From: Cytobacillus gottheilii
GTDB lineage: Bacteria; Bacillota; Bacilli; Bacillales; Cytobacillaceae
Assembly: GCF_900166665.1 (NCBI RefSeq)
Contig: NZ_LT800494.1
Coordinates: 3,857,045-3,921,044, forward strand
Direction of reading: 5' to 3'
Length of the DNA stretch: 64,000 bases
Positions 1 through 9,299 of the stretch are shown piece after piece. The notes beneath the pieces are model-generated. The model worked only from the letters and a program-made list of their open reading frames with translations, was not told the origin of the DNA and searched no databases. Made by a program: the position numbers and the translations under genes. Each line of letters begins with the position of its first letter. Within the stretch, counting starts at the first letter, position 1.

Positions 1-705
1 GTTCGGTCTGCCGAGGCCAAACATCAGGAAATTCTGGACCGTCCACGGACCAACTCCCCGCAATTTGATTAGTGTATCATATATTTCCTCATCAGACATG
101 TTCTTTAACTCCTCATATTGTAAATATCCTTCAGTTGCGGCCTTGCCAATGCCGATCACATATTCTGCTTTTCGTCCGCTAAACTGAAGTTCCCGGAGTT
201 CTTCGACCGATAGCTGGGCCACGGTTTCTGGGAGAGGATAAAAAGGGACGCTATCTTTTTCAAAACCAAATTTGCGCACAAATCTTTCGGTTAATGTGTA
301 GGCGAATTTTAGATTAACCTGTTGATGAATGATGAGTTTCATGAGCGAGCTGTATGGATCAAACTCTAAGAATAGAGGAGTTCCACGGTGATCCGTAAAA
401 ATTTCTTTCAAGTCTGTTTTAATAAAAAAATCATGAATTGGCGCAAGCTTGATATCCCACCCAAAAATAGCAGCGATTCGCTGTTGGGCTTGGTTTTGAT
501 AAGGGGCTTCAATCCCGGATAATTTGAATTTGGGTTCATCTGTTGTTCCAACTGCTTGCACCTCTGCAACAACTGGTGTTTTGTCGATTAAAAGAGGAAC
601 CTTAACGAGCCTATTCTCCATATCAACAACATGCAGCGGATCAAGCGCTAATCTGCTTAGAACTAAATCGAAATTATATGGTCCTTCTACAGTCAGTATA
701 TCCAT
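1..705 (-). CDS. yfjP: DNA-3-methyladenine glycosylase (YfjP/AlkA type), 3' end outside window
   Basis: The gene reads leftward off the window edge, so only its first 235 codons are present. The product is a DNA-3-methyladenine glycosylase of the helix-hairpin-helix GPD superfamily, which excises alkylated bases in base-excision repair. The hairpin motif LRGVGPWTVQ lies near residue 213; the catalytic Asp should follow just outside the window. The ATG at 705 follows an AAGGACGGGG ribosome binding site. B. subtilis YfjP is about 287 residues, so roughly 50 are missing here. Its position next to pdaA matches the B. subtilis yfj-yfk order. Confidence 0.85.
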   Translation of the reverse strand, partial: MDILTVEGPYNFDLVLSRLALDPLHVVDMENRLVKVPLLIDKTPVVAEVQAVGTTDEPKFKLSGIEAPYQNQAQQRIAAIFGWDIKLAPIHDFFIKTDLKEIFTDHRGTPLFLEFDPYSSLMKLIIHQQVNLKFAYTLTERFVRKFGFEKDSVPFYPLPETVAQLSVEELRELQFSGRKAEYVIGIGKAATEGYLQYEELKNMSDEEIYDTLIKLRGVGPWTVQNFLMFGLGRPN

Positions 706-741
706 ATTTCCCCGTCCTTGTTCTTTTACCTGAATTATAAC

Positions 742-785
742 AAAAAGATCGAAACCAGTCAGAAGCAAGGCTGGTTTCGATCTTT
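742..785 (-). terminator. Rho-independent terminator of pdaA
   Basis: A 15-bp inverted repeat (AAAGATCGAAACCAG and its complement) with a 12-nt loop is followed on the minus strand by TTTTTG. It lies directly after the pdaA stop codon. Confidence 0.85.
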
Positions 786-790
786 CTTGT

Positions 791-1582
791 TTAGTATAGC
801 ATTGGGTTGTTTATTGAACGCGACCACATTAAATCATCAATGCTTTTAAATGTGTAGCCGCGTTTCTTTAAATCCTGTATCGCTTTTTCAAGTGCTTCAG
901 CGTTATCTTTTGAAACAGTATGAAGCAAGAGGATACAGCCTGGATGAATTTGTTTCATGATGTTGTCGTATGCATATTGCGCACCTTTTTGCTGATCGGT
1001 CTTCCAGTCAATAAAGGCTAATGACCATAAGACATGTGTGTAGCCTTGTTTTTTAGCTAGGTCGAGAGTTTTTTCGCTTAAAATCCCTCGTGGGGGACGT
1101 AGATAATTCATTGTTTTAATGCCGGTAAGCCTCTCGGTTTCTGCTCTCACTTTTTCTAACTCGCGTGTAAAGCGCTCTTGATCTACAGTTGTCATATCAG
1201 GGTGATGCCATGAATGGTTGCCAATCGTATGCCCTTCGGCTGCCATTCTTTTCACTAGATCGGGTGCCGAGTTTAGGTAATGTCCTGTAATAAAAAACGC
1301 GCCAGGCACTTTTTCTTTTTTCAGCACATCAAGAACTTGTGCCGTATAGCCGTTTTCGTAGCCATTATCAAAGGTTAGGTATATATCCTTTTTCGTTGTG
1401 TCACCCTTATAAAAAGCACCATATTTCTCTAAAAGATCATCTAGCGGCTTTCCCGCTTCAGCAGGTACTTCGTTTGAAGCTTTTTTGAAGCCCCAGTGGA
1501 TTGCTTTATTAGGTAATTGCGCGCTGGCAGAGGTTGTACATAATAGTAAAATGAAGGTGAAAATGATACTTCTCTTTAACAT
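791..1582 (-). CDS. pdaA: Delta-lactam-biosynthetic de-N-acetylase PdaA
   Basis: The 263-residue protein has the same length as B. subtilis PdaA (YfjS). An N-terminal signal peptide (about residues 1-21, ending SASA) directs export. A NodB-type polysaccharide deacetylase domain follows, with the metal and catalytic motifs TFDNG, HSWHHPD and RPPRG. In sporulation PdaA deacetylates N-acetylmuramic acid in the cortex so that muramic delta-lactam can form, which germination enzymes recognise. The ATG follows GGAGGAGACAAAG. The TFDNG variant in place of TFDDG is typical of the PdaA branch. The gene is monocistronic, with its own terminator downstream. Confidence 0.95.
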   Translation of the reverse strand: MLKRSIIFTFILLLCTTSASAQLPNKAIHWGFKKASNEVPAEAGKPLDDLLEKYGAFYKGDTTKKDIYLTFDNGYENGYTAQVLDVLKKEKVPGAFFITGHYLNSAPDLVKRMAAEGHTIGNHSWHHPDMTTVDQERFTRELEKVRAETERLTGIKTMNYLRPPRGILSEKTLDLAKKQGYTHVLWSLAFIDWKTDQQKGAQYAYDNIMKQIHPGCILLLHTVSKDNAEALEKAIQDLKKRGYTFKSIDDLMWSRSINNPMLY

Positions 1583-1689
1583 CTTTGTCTCCTCCAGGAT
1601 TTTTTCTTAGTTTCTGTTTAAATGGAGGAAACATTAATGACAAATGTATCCTAATGACTGGTGGAATTTGGGGAGGTTTGGTGTGTTAA

Positions 1690-1975
1690 TTTGTTTTTCG
1701 CGACACTGTTTACCTTTTTCTGGACTACAGAGGGGTGTTTCTCTGCTTTTCGCGACTCCTTTTACCTTTTTCTGGTTTTTAGTGGGGTGTTTCTCTGCCT
1801 TTCGCGACTCCTTTTACCTTTTTCTGGATTCCAGTGGGGTGTTTCCGTGCTTTTCGCGACACCATTTTCCTTTTTTAGATTATAGAAGGGTGTTTCTCTG
1901 CTTTTCGAGACACCAGTTACCTTTTTTTGTACTACAGAGGGGTGTTTCTGTGCTTTTCCCCATACCATTTATTCT
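1690..1975. repeat. 52-bp tandem repeat array, about 5.5 copies
   Basis: The motif TCGCGAC recurs at 1698, 1750, 1802, 1854 and 1905 (as TCGAGAC), and a degraded sixth copy starts at 1957, so the period is 52 bp (once 51). Each unit also holds TTTACCTTTTTCTGG and GGGGTGTTTCTCTGC. Because 52 is not a multiple of three, the frame shifts at every unit, and the open frames across it are unlikely to be genes. It fills the gap between pdaA and the fumarase terminator. Confidence 0.9.
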
Positions 1976-1990
1976 CCCCCACTAACACAT

Positions 1991-2025
1991 AAAAATCCCC
2001 CACAAACCCAATGTCTGCAGGGGAT
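1991..2025 (-). terminator. Terminator of the fumarase gene
   Basis: On the minus strand ATCCCC pairs with GGGGAT across a loop of about 19 nt, followed by TTTTATG, 8 nt after the fumarase stop codon. Confidence 0.6.
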
Positions 2026-2032
2026 CACAACT

Positions 2033-3580
2033 TTATTTAAAAACAGGTTCTTTAAACTGAGCCAGTTTTTCAAGGGATGATTTGTCTACATCTTTATGAA
2101 GGCTGTTGCCGTGTGAGTCCATTGTGACGACAGCTGTGAAGCCTTCAACTTTCAGGTGCCACATCGCTTCTGGAATTCCAAAGTTCATGAGGTCAACACC
2201 TTCGACCGATTTGATGCAGTCTGCATAGTATTGGGCGGCGCCGCCGATTGCGTTTAAGTAAACTCCGCCATGTTCTTCTAGAGCGGCAAGGGTTTTTGGT
2301 CCCATGCCGCCTTTACCGATGACAGCACGGATCCCGAATTTTTTCATGATGTCTCCTTGGTAAGGCTCTTCACGGATGCTTGTTGTTGGTCCAGCAGCTT
2401 TGACATGCCACTTTCCGTCCTCATCTTTCATCATAACAGGACCGCAGTGGTAGATGATTTGCCCGTTCAGATCAATCGGTGCGTCATGCTCCATTAAATG
2501 ATGGTGAATCGCATCGCGGCCGGTATACATCATACCGTTAATTTTGACGACATCTCCGACTTTTAGACTGCGGATTTTCTCTTCAGTAATCGGTGCCTGC
2601 AGTTCAATCACCGCATTGTCTTCTGAAGTTGCAGCTACTTCCTGTTCTGCATCCGTTTTGCCAAAATCAATCTGTTCTCCGTCCTGATACATCCAATCTT
2701 GAATTTCACCAGTTTCTGCATCAATTGTAATGCCTAGACGGCGGAATGCCCAACAGTTATAAGCTACAGATACGAAGAAGCTGGCAGGAATACGGTTCAT
2801 CACGCCGACTTTACAGCCTAACAGCGTGATTTCTCCGCCAAAGCCCATTGTGCCAATGCCAAGCTTGTTGGCATTTTCAAGCACATACTCCTCAAGCTTT
2901 CGTAATTCTTCGTTTTGATTTACATCTTCAACAGAACGGAAAAGCTGTTCTTTTGCTAGATCATATCCTGAAGATCGGTCTCCGCCAATGCCAACGCCAA
3001 TAAAGCCGGCACTGCAGCCTTGTCCTTGTGCTTGGTACACAGAGTGCATGATGCATTTGCGGATGCCGTCTAAATCACGGCCAGCACGCCCAAGTCCGTC
3101 CAGCTCACATGGAAGGCTGTACTGGATATTTTTATTTTCACAGCCGCCCCCTTTTAAAATAAGGCGGGCATCAATATAGTCTTTTTCCCATTGTTCAAAT
3201 TTAATGACAGGTGTGCCGCCGCCAAGGTTGTCTCCACTATTTTCGCCTGTTAAGGAATCAACGGAGTTTGGACGCAGCTTTCCGTTTTTCGTTGCAAGTG
3301 CAACAGCGTTCGTAATAGCTTCTTTAATTACAAGCTGATTGACACCAACTGGTGTTTTGATTTTAAAGGTTGGAAGTCCGGTATCCTGGCAGATTGGCGA
3401 GATATTATCGTCCGCCATTTTAATATTGTTTGTGATCGTGTCCAGGCTCATTGCAGATCTTGTTCCAGCGCTTTCTCTTTCTTTTCCTGCTCGAATCGCA
3501 CGGCGAACATCGTTTGGCAGCTTTGTGGATGTTTCTACCACTAAGTCATACATGCTTTGCTGTAATTTTTCAAGATTCAT
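2033..3580 (-). CDS. Class I [4Fe-4S] fumarate hydratase
   Basis: The 515-residue protein is an iron-sulfur-dependent fumarase of the FumA/FumB type, interconverting fumarate and malate in the TCA cycle. The N-terminal part carries conserved cysteine contexts (SPICQDTGLP, GGGCENKN) expected to ligate the cluster. The C-terminal Fe-S hydro-lyase beta domain (about residues 340-515) includes IYHCGPV and GKGGMG. The frame stays open for 41 codons upstream, but AGAGGGGAAGG immediately before the ATG at 3580 fixes this start, and the length fits the family. B. subtilis itself uses the unrelated class II enzyme CitG. Confidence 0.93.
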   Translation of the reverse strand: MNLEKLQQSMYDLVVETSTKLPNDVRRAIRAGKERESAGTRSAMSLDTITNNIKMADDNISPICQDTGLPTFKIKTPVGVNQLVIKEAITNAVALATKNGKLRPNSVDSLTGENSGDNLGGGTPVIKFEQWEKDYIDARLILKGGGCENKNIQYSLPCELDGLGRAGRDLDGIRKCIMHSVYQAQGQGCSAGFIGVGIGGDRSSGYDLAKEQLFRSVEDVNQNEELRKLEEYVLENANKLGIGTMGFGGEITLLGCKVGVMNRIPASFFVSVAYNCWAFRRLGITIDAETGEIQDWMYQDGEQIDFGKTDAEQEVAATSEDNAVIELQAPITEEKIRSLKVGDVVKINGMMYTGRDAIHHHLMEHDAPIDLNGQIIYHCGPVMMKDEDGKWHVKAAGPTTSIREEPYQGDIMKKFGIRAVIGKGGMGPKTLAALEEHGGVYLNAIGGAAQYYADCIKSVEGVDLMNFGIPEAMWHLKVEGFTAVVTMDSHGNSLHKDVDKSSLEKLAQFKEPVFK

Positions 3581-3760
3581 TATTGCCTTCCCCTCTCTCT
3601 TCTCCCCTGTTTTGCCCATTACAATTCTAAATATTTTCTCTTTTATTATACCCTGTTCTCTTATGTGTGCAAGGGATTGAATACGCTTACGAATATCTGC
3701 CATTTTGAGCTCATTGCATGAGTATGTTTAGGACATCTTATGGGATAAGGAGGGCTGTTT

Positions 3761-4984
3761 ATGAAGATAAGAGTTTTTGTTTTCTTGTTGATTATCTTAG
3801 GTTTTCATGCAGGGATTGCAAGTGCCGAGCCCGCGCTTAAAGCTGCGTTTATCCGAGATCATCAGTTATGGATTAAGCAAGGAGAAAAAGAAGTACAGCT
3901 GACAAAAGACGCTTATGTGCGGTCTCCGCAATGGTCATATGATGGCCGATTTATTGCTTATACAGATGGAGATGAAAGTGGCGGGAGGTCAGAGCTTTAC
4001 ATTTATGATATGGAGAAAAAAGAAAGTTTTCAGCATTATCCTCATGTTAAAGTTTTTGGTTTTAAATGGTCACCTGTAAGAAATCAGCTAGCTTATACAG
4101 ACGGTACTGTCCTTAACATTACCCGTGAAAAAAATGGCCGTCCGCAAGGATTTGAGAATGTATCACTAGGAGTCAGCTCTTTCGAATGGACTCCAGATGG
4201 AAAAGAGTTTATTGTCTCCGCTGAATCTAGCCTTACACCTGCAGGCTGGGAACCTATCCGCCTTTTTAAAGTTGCTAGTAATGCTAATCTTTCTCAAGAT
4301 AAGATCCACCCGTTTTATACGATTCAAACAAATGAATCTGATTTGTTCGCCATTTACGCGAATGATTTTAAGTGGAGCTACGACGGAAAATGGCTTAGCA
4401 TGATTGCGATCCCTACTGCATCATGGTCGAATGATAGCAATTCATTATGTGTGATCGACAATCAGGGAGAACGATTTCAGATGATCGGCAACATGCTAGG
4501 CTTTAAAGACTGGGTAAAATGGGCTCCAGCATCCAATCAATTAGCCTATATCTCTGGGGAAGGCCGATTTTTTGTAAAGGACAAAAAAACAGCTATAGCC
4601 GACATGCCTGCTATTAAGAATGAAAAAGTCTATACACCACAAGGGTTTGTTGATTTGGGTTTAGACTGGCTCTCTCAAAATGAAGTGATTGTGGCACGAG
4701 CGAAAGAAAATCTGGAGTGGAACGAAGGACCAGTGCCAACCATGTACACTGCTTTATATGTGATTGATATTGGTTCAAGCATTCAAAAGCAGATTACGTT
4801 CCCGAAAAAGGGACAACTAGATAGCAATCCCCTAGTGGTTGGAGACCAGCTTACTTGGATGCGGAGGAGCAGCGAGTACACCCCGGGTGAAGTATGGGTA
4901 AAGAATGGAATTAACGAAGAAGAACATGTGTGGCTGAAAGACATTGAAGAGGCGCCTGTTTTTTATCAGGAACGAGATAATTAG
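3761..4984 (+). CDS. Secreted TolB-like beta-propeller protein
   Basis: The 407-residue protein has a signal peptide (residues 1-22, ending IASAE). The rest is a beta-propeller built from repeats of the type WSxDGRxIAYT: QWSYDGRFIAYTD, KWSPVRNQLAYTD, EWTPDGKEFIVS, KWSYDGKWLSMIA and KWAPASNQLAYIS. This pattern belongs to TolB/PD40 repeats. No catalytic domain or lipobox was seen, so it is probably a soluble extracytoplasmic protein of unknown partner. The ATG follows AAGGAGGGCTGTTT. It is divergent from the fumarase, and no obvious terminator follows; the 20-bp repeat array starts about 100 bp downstream. Confidence 0.75.
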   Translation: MKIRVFVFLLIILGFHAGIASAEPALKAAFIRDHQLWIKQGEKEVQLTKDAYVRSPQWSYDGRFIAYTDGDESGGRSELYIYDMEKKESFQHYPHVKVFGFKWSPVRNQLAYTDGTVLNITREKNGRPQGFENVSLGVSSFEWTPDGKEFIVSAESSLTPAGWEPIRLFKVASNANLSQDKIHPFYTIQTNESDLFAIYANDFKWSYDGKWLSMIAIPTASWSNDSNSLCVIDNQGERFQMIGNMLGFKDWVKWAPASNQLAYISGEGRFFVKDKKTAIADMPAIKNEKVYTPQGFVDLGLDWLSQNEVIVARAKENLEWNEGPVPTMYTALYVIDIGSSIQKQITFPKKGQLDSNPLVVGDQLTWMRRSSEYTPGEVWVKNGINEEEHVWLKDIEEAPVFYQERDN

Positions 4985-5085
4985 TCCAAGGAGGCAACCT
5001 TTCCTTGCAAAAACAGTCAATTTTTCGTCAAGGTCTCTTTTCACTTGAGTTTGCTGCGCAAAACCAGGATATGTCACTGAGCAAA

Positions 5086-5178
5086 TATCCGCCTTTAAAA
5101 TGGTATATCCGCCGTAAAAAAATTTTATCCGCCGTTATTTCAATTTATCCGCCAAAAACGGCCAGTTATCCGCCAAAC
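5086..5178. repeat. 20-bp tandem repeats, TATCCGCC type, 5 copies
   Basis: ATCCGCC recurs at 5087, 5107, 5127, 5147 and 5168, a period of 20 (last 21) bp. Units alternate between CCGCCTTTAAAA/CCGCCGTAAAAA and CCGCCGTTATTTCAATT forms. The same unit is found in a longer array at 26271-26470. No gene with a ribosome binding site is seen here. Confidence 0.88.
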
Positions 5179-5223
5179 GCCCAAACTGAACAAACTTCCA
5201 ACAACAACAGCAGCAAAACAACC

Positions 5224-5260
5224 AAAAAGGGCGGCCCGCGCACCAACACGGACAGCCCTT
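5224..5260 (-). terminator. Terminator of the SE1561-family gene
   Basis: On the minus strand AAGGGC pairs with GCCCTT, and inside it CCGTG pairs with CGCGG. The stem is followed by TTTGGTTGTTTTG and lies just after the stop of the small minus-strand gene. Confidence 0.7.
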
Positions 5261-5266
5261 CTAATG

Positions 5267-5452
5267 TTACATATCGCGATGCTTAAATTCACGGCATTTG
5301 GATTCTAAATCGTCGATCATATCAATTAAGCGGTCAATATCTTCTAGTTCTGTATTTTCAGGCTCGATGGCATCCAATACGTCTAAAAACATATTAAGGC
5401 GCTGTTTTAGAAATACTACTTGTGAATTTTTGTCTTGAATCTGGCTACCCAT
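5267..5452 (-). CDS. SE1561-family small protein
   Basis: The 61-residue acidic, helix-rich protein resembles the uncharacterised SE1561 family of Bacillales. It shows the pattern LKQRLNMFLDVLDAIEPE followed by DIDRLIDMIDDLESKC. The predicted helices are amphipathic and could form a coiled coil. The ATG follows AAAGGAGAGAGCCC, a good ribosome binding site, and a terminator follows the stop. Function is unknown. Confidence 0.75.
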   Translation of the reverse strand: MGSQIQDKNSQVVFLKQRLNMFLDVLDAIEPENTELEDIDRLIDMIDDLESKCREFKHRDM

Positions 5453-5536
5453 GGGCTCTCTCCTTTCATCTCAGAACAATCGTACAGGAAAAGAAGCTGT
5501 GACGCAAATGGATATCGCCTTTATTATACCCGCAAA

Positions 5537-7222
5537 TTAATCGTTTAAGCCGGCTGCTTTTCCTTCCCTGCTGGCATCTGCTGCTCCATATAAAAGACCA
5601 TTCTTCCCATCAATCACGATAGCTTGCACATTGCCAATCGAGCTTGGCTCGTCTCCAAAATCAAAACCCATTGCCTCAAGCTCACCTTTGGCTGCCTGAT
5701 CCATTTCTCCTTCCCATTCGACTAATGGGCCAGTTGTAACAAAAATTCGCGGTTCGTCAATGGCATCTTTTATACTCACACCATAATCAAGATAATGAAC
5801 AATGGTCTGGAACACAGAGGCAATGATAGTTGGACCTCCTGGTGAACCTAGAGTCAGCACAGGCTGTTCATCCTTAAACAAAATGGTTGGACATTTGCAG
5901 CTGACAGGGCGCTTACCTGGTCCAGGTTCATTCGTTCCACCCGGATTGGCATCAAAGTCAGTCAGCTCGTTATTCAGCATAAATCCATACTCACTGACCA
6001 TGATTCCTGATCCAAAGGGATGCTCAACCGTTGACGTACAGCTGGCGATATTGCCCCACTGATCTACGACGGTAAAATGAGTGGTTTCACTTTTTTCCAT
6101 ATCATCCGGCTGTTTGACTGGAGTATTCTGATCCTTTTCACGCTTCCATGGATTTCCGAAATCGATGGCGTCGTTTCTTCTTTTAAAATTAATATATTTT
6201 ACTCGTTCCTTGATATATTCCTCATCAAGCAGACCTTTCGTCGGCAGTTCAGCGAATTCGGGATCACCAGAATAAGCCACTTTATCGGCAAAAGCGAGAC
6301 GCATCGCTTCTAGAAATAAATAATATTTTTCTTTTGAGTGAATATCGTATTTGGATAAATCAAATGTATCGAGAATTTTTAAAATTTGCAGCATTGTGAC
6401 GCCTCCTGCTGTTGGCGGTGCAGCACCTGCAATCTTATGGCCTCTGTATTCACCCCAGACAGGTTCATCAACTGTAGCGGAATATTCTTTTAAATCGGCA
6501 AGCTCCATTAATCCGCCTTGCTCTTTCAGCTCAGCAACGATCGCTTCGGCAATTTCACCTTCATAAAAAGCTGCAATGCCTTTTTCCTGAAGCAGTCGGT
6601 AAGTGTTTGCCAGCTTTTCTTTCACAAGAAGGTCACCTTCACCAAGTGCAGCTCCTTCTGGAAAGAACAATGATTTTGCATGCTCACCTAAGCGGTGCCC
6701 ATGCTGTTCAAGCGCATGACTTAACACCCAATTGACTTCCACTCCCTCTTCAGCCACTTCGATTGAAGGCTGAATTAAATCCGCAAGGGGCATCGATCCG
6801 TATTTTTTCAAGGCAGCATCAAGTGCACTGAGAATGCCGGGAATTCCAACTGCTGATGCATGTGTGGATCTTTCTTTAAAAGGAATGACCTCTTCGTTTT
6901 CATCAAGAAACATGCTGGCGGAAGCTGCTTTCGGAGCTCTTGAATGGCCGTTAAAAATTTTCACTGTATCTGCTTTCTTTTGATAGACCATTAAGAAACC
7001 GCTGCCTCCGATTCCTGTCATCATTGGTTCCACAACGTTTAGTGCGAACTGAATGGCTACTGCAGCATCAACGGCATTTCCGCCTTTCGCTAACACATCT
7101 CGTCCAATATCGGATGCTATTGGATGCGCTGTCACAACCATCCCTTTTGTACCGGTGTCTGTTTCCCTTTCATGGGATGTTTTTTGCATTTCTTTCGTTA
7201 ATGACTTTGCTCTTCTGCTCAT
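5537..7222 (-). CDS. Gamma-glutamyltransferase (YwrD-like, no signal peptide)
   Basis: The 561-residue N-terminal-nucleophile hydrolase transfers or hydrolyses gamma-glutamyl groups. The proenzyme is expected to cleave itself before the Thr of the TTHF motif (Thr380/Thr381) to give large and small subunits. GTGG-like substrate loops (GIGGSGF near residue 72) and the C-terminal GSPGGPTI oxyanion region are intact. Unlike secreted Ggt, it starts with a charged, non-hydrophobic N-terminus (MSRRAKSLTKEM), so a cytoplasmic location is inferred, as for B. subtilis YwrD. The ribosome binding site is AAGGGAG. No operon partner is seen, and a terminator-like hairpin lies just upstream. Confidence 0.88.
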   Translation of the reverse strand: MSRRAKSLTKEMQKTSHERETDTGTKGMVVTAHPIASDIGRDVLAKGGNAVDAAVAIQFALNVVEPMMTGIGGSGFLMVYQKKADTVKIFNGHSRAPKAASASMFLDENEEVIPFKERSTHASAVGIPGILSALDAALKKYGSMPLADLIQPSIEVAEEGVEVNWVLSHALEQHGHRLGEHAKSLFFPEGAALGEGDLLVKEKLANTYRLLQEKGIAAFYEGEIAEAIVAELKEQGGLMELADLKEYSATVDEPVWGEYRGHKIAGAAPPTAGGVTMLQILKILDTFDLSKYDIHSKEKYYLFLEAMRLAFADKVAYSGDPEFAELPTKGLLDEEYIKERVKYINFKRRNDAIDFGNPWKREKDQNTPVKQPDDMEKSETTHFTVVDQWGNIASCTSTVEHPFGSGIMVSEYGFMLNNELTDFDANPGGTNEPGPGKRPVSCKCPTILFKDEQPVLTLGSPGGPTIIASVFQTIVHYLDYGVSIKDAIDEPRIFVTTGPLVEWEGEMDQAAKGELEAMGFDFGDEPSSIGNVQAIVIDGKNGLLYGAADASREGKAAGLND

Positions 7223-7260
7223 CTTTGGGGTCTCCCTTCATACTTCTTTTATGATGATAA

Positions 7261-7286
7261 AAACCTCTGCCGGAGCAGAGGTTTGC
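7261..7286 (-). terminator. Terminator of the YtxH-domain gene
   Basis: The perfect hairpin AACCTCTGC-cgga-GCAGAGGTT, followed on the minus strand by TTTATC, lies between the YtxH-type gene and the gamma-glutamyltransferase gene. Confidence 0.85.
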
Positions 7287-7312
7287 ATGAAGCGAACTAC
7301 ATAATCATACGT

Positions 7313-7855
7313 TTATTTGGAATACTTATTTTCTTGTGGATCTGTTGTGAGATCCTCATTGTTTACTGGAAAAGCTGTACCTGCCTGGCTGCCATAGAAT
7401 TCAGATTTTTCTCCGGTGCCTCCTGTTGAAACAGGCTGGTCCATCACTTCTGAACCTGCTTGTTTGACTTTGGAACCGATATCCTTAATATCATGTTTGG
7501 CATCTTTCGCTACTTCCATTGCATCATTTGAAACCTCTTTAACTACATCCATATTGCTGAAAATGTCTTCATTGACACGCTGATACAGCTTTTGTGCATC
7601 GCTAATCGCTTCTTTTAACGTGTTGGAAGCACTTTTGAATTGGCTGATCATTTGATCTTTTACTTCACCAGGGTTTTCTTTTACTTCTGTAATCATTTTG
7701 CTGGAACTCTCTTTAATACCCATCGCTGTATGCTTCACCTTGTTTCTTGTTGTCGAATCAAGCAATGCCAATGCTCCGCCAATCATGCCGCCGATAAGAA
7801 TGCCTTTTAATAATTTGCTGTTCTGTTCTTGATCTGAATAAGTTTGATTACCCAT
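7313..7855 (-). CDS. YtxH-domain protein with amphipathic helices
   Basis: The 180-residue protein begins with a hydrophilic stretch and then a short glycine-rich hydrophobic segment (LLKGILIGGMIGGALALLD, about residues 15-33), typical of the YtxH/gas-vesicle-like family. Long charged amphipathic helices follow (about 45-140), then a disordered C-terminus. Members are stress-related membrane-associated proteins without a known reaction. The ATG follows GAGGATCAACA. It is the first of two YtxH-type genes in this window (the other ends at 17267). Confidence 0.75.
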   Translation of the reverse strand: MGNQTYSDQEQNSKLLKGILIGGMIGGALALLDSTTRNKVKHTAMGIKESSSKMITEVKENPGEVKDQMISQFKSASNTLKEAISDAQKLYQRVNEDIFSNMDVVKEVSNDAMEVAKDAKHDIKDIGSKVKQAGSEVMDQPVSTGGTGEKSEFYGSQAGTAFPVNNEDLTTDPQENKYSK

Positions 7856-8004
7856 TGTTGATCCTCCTCAAAAATATATGATGCTTGTCTTTTCCCATAA
7901 AGAAGGAGATTTAAACGCGCCAGTTGACAGAACGCCGTGTTCGATCAATAATGACTAGAGATTTGCCTCCTTGAGGGAGAATTATTTTTAAAGGAGTTAA
8001 CGTA

Positions 8005-9147
8005 ATGACTTTGCCATTAGCCCCGATTACACCGAATTTTGATCCTTGGGAAGCTTATATGGATATAGAAGAATTTGGCGAAATGACGCTTTCAAACGTA
8101 GAATTTACAACCACCGTGCTTTGCAACATGAGATGTGAGCATTGTGCAGTCGGTTATACATTGCAGCCGAAAGACCCTAGTGCACTGCCGATTGAATTAT
8201 TTCTTCAACGCCTTGAAGAAATTCCGCATTTGCGCTCCCTTTCCATTACTGGCGGCGAGCCGATGCTTTCAAAAAAATCAGTAGAAAACTATGTGGTGCC
8301 ATTGCTTCGTTATGCAAGAGAACGAGGAGTGCGCACACAAATAAACTCAAACTTAACGATTGAGCTTAGCAAATATGATGCGATTTTGCCTTATTTGGAT
8401 GTGCTCCACATTTCTCATAACTGGGGAACAGAAGCTGATTTCATTGAAGGCGGCTTTGCGATGATGGAGCGAAAGCCTACCACAAGCCAGCGCGAAGCAT
8501 TGTTTAAACGGATGATTGATAATAGTGCCGAGCTTGTTAAAGCAGGTGTTATGGTATCAGCTGAAACAATGCTTAATAAAAGGACCTTGCCTCACTTAGA
8601 AAATATTCATAAGCAAATTACAGAAGATATGAAATGTCAGCGGCATGAGGTTCATCCTATGTACCCTTCCGATTTCGCTTCATCATTAGAAGTTCTTTCA
8701 CTTGATGAGATTCGTTCGGCTATTCATCACTTGTTAGACATACGGAACCCATCTGTCTGGATGCTTTTTGGGACACTCCCATTTTATGCTTGCCAGACAA
8801 ATGCTGATGATCTTGCCTTATTGCAGCGCTTAAACAACACTGAAAAGGTGACCGTCCGCAATGATCCAGATGGCCGCTCCCGTTTAAACGTAAATATTTT
8901 CACGGGCGATGTCATTGTGACGGACTTTGGCGATACACCACCGCTTGGGAATGTGCAAACAGACTCCTTACCCGATGTGTTTAAAAAATGGAGCCAAACT
9001 AGCCTTGCAAAATCATTAAGCTGCCATTGCCCACAAGTAAAATGCCTTGGTCCTAATGTGCTGGTAAAAGATAAATATTACCCGGATGTGGATTTTCAAA
9101 ATCGAAAAGCGAATCTTTATTTTACACCGGTTCAAACAGTACGATAA
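8005..9147 (+). CDS. yfkAB: Radical SAM / CxCxxxxC protein YfkAB
   Basis: The 380-residue protein binds a radical-SAM [4Fe-4S] cluster through CNMRCEHC (CxxxCxxC, residues 41-48), followed by SITGGEP for SAM. The C-terminal motif CHCPQVKC fits CxCxxxxC and probably holds a second cluster. Together these define the YfkAB family. The substrate is unknown. Start ATG with AAGGAGTTAACGTA upstream. A strong terminator follows. It sits at the head of the conserved yfk block and is convergent with yfkD. Confidence 0.93.
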   Translation: MTLPLAPITPNFDPWEAYMDIEEFGEMTLSNVEFTTTVLCNMRCEHCAVGYTLQPKDPSALPIELFLQRLEEIPHLRSLSITGGEPMLSKKSVENYVVPLLRYARERGVRTQINSNLTIELSKYDAILPYLDVLHISHNWGTEADFIEGGFAMMERKPTTSQREALFKRMIDNSAELVKAGVMVSAETMLNKRTLPHLENIHKQITEDMKCQRHEVHPMYPSDFASSLEVLSLDEIRSAIHHLLDIRNPSVWMLFGTLPFYACQTNADDLALLQRLNNTEKVTVRNDPDGRSRLNVNIFTGDVIVTDFGDTPPLGNVQTDSLPDVFKKWSQTSLAKSLSCHCPQVKCLGPNVLVKDKYYPDVDFQNRKANLYFTPVQTVR

Positions 9148-9172
9148 AAAACGCCCATAGGGCGTTTTTTTA
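9146..9172. terminator. Bidirectional terminator between yfkAB and yfkD
   Basis: AAAAAACGCCC-ata-GGGCGTTTTTTT forms a short GC stem with A and T runs on both sides, between convergent genes. Confidence 0.9.
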
Positions 9173-9299
9173 ATGTTAGAACCTTTACTAAAAAATACGA
9201 TTCTTTCTGTATAAACCTCTTTGATTCAATTAATAATTTCATTATTTCCGTTAATACATATTGATTTACTTAAGACGTTCTTTTATCCTTAAACACCAT

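Noticed and set aside
1644..1985. Open frames of 113 and 74 codons across the 52-bp repeats
   Set aside because: The repeat period is not a multiple of three, so the frames are accidental; no ribosome binding site and a Phe/Ser-only composition.
5005..5286. 93-codon frame after the beta-propeller gene
   Set aside because: It runs through the 20-bp repeats and has no recognisable protein or usable ribosome binding site.
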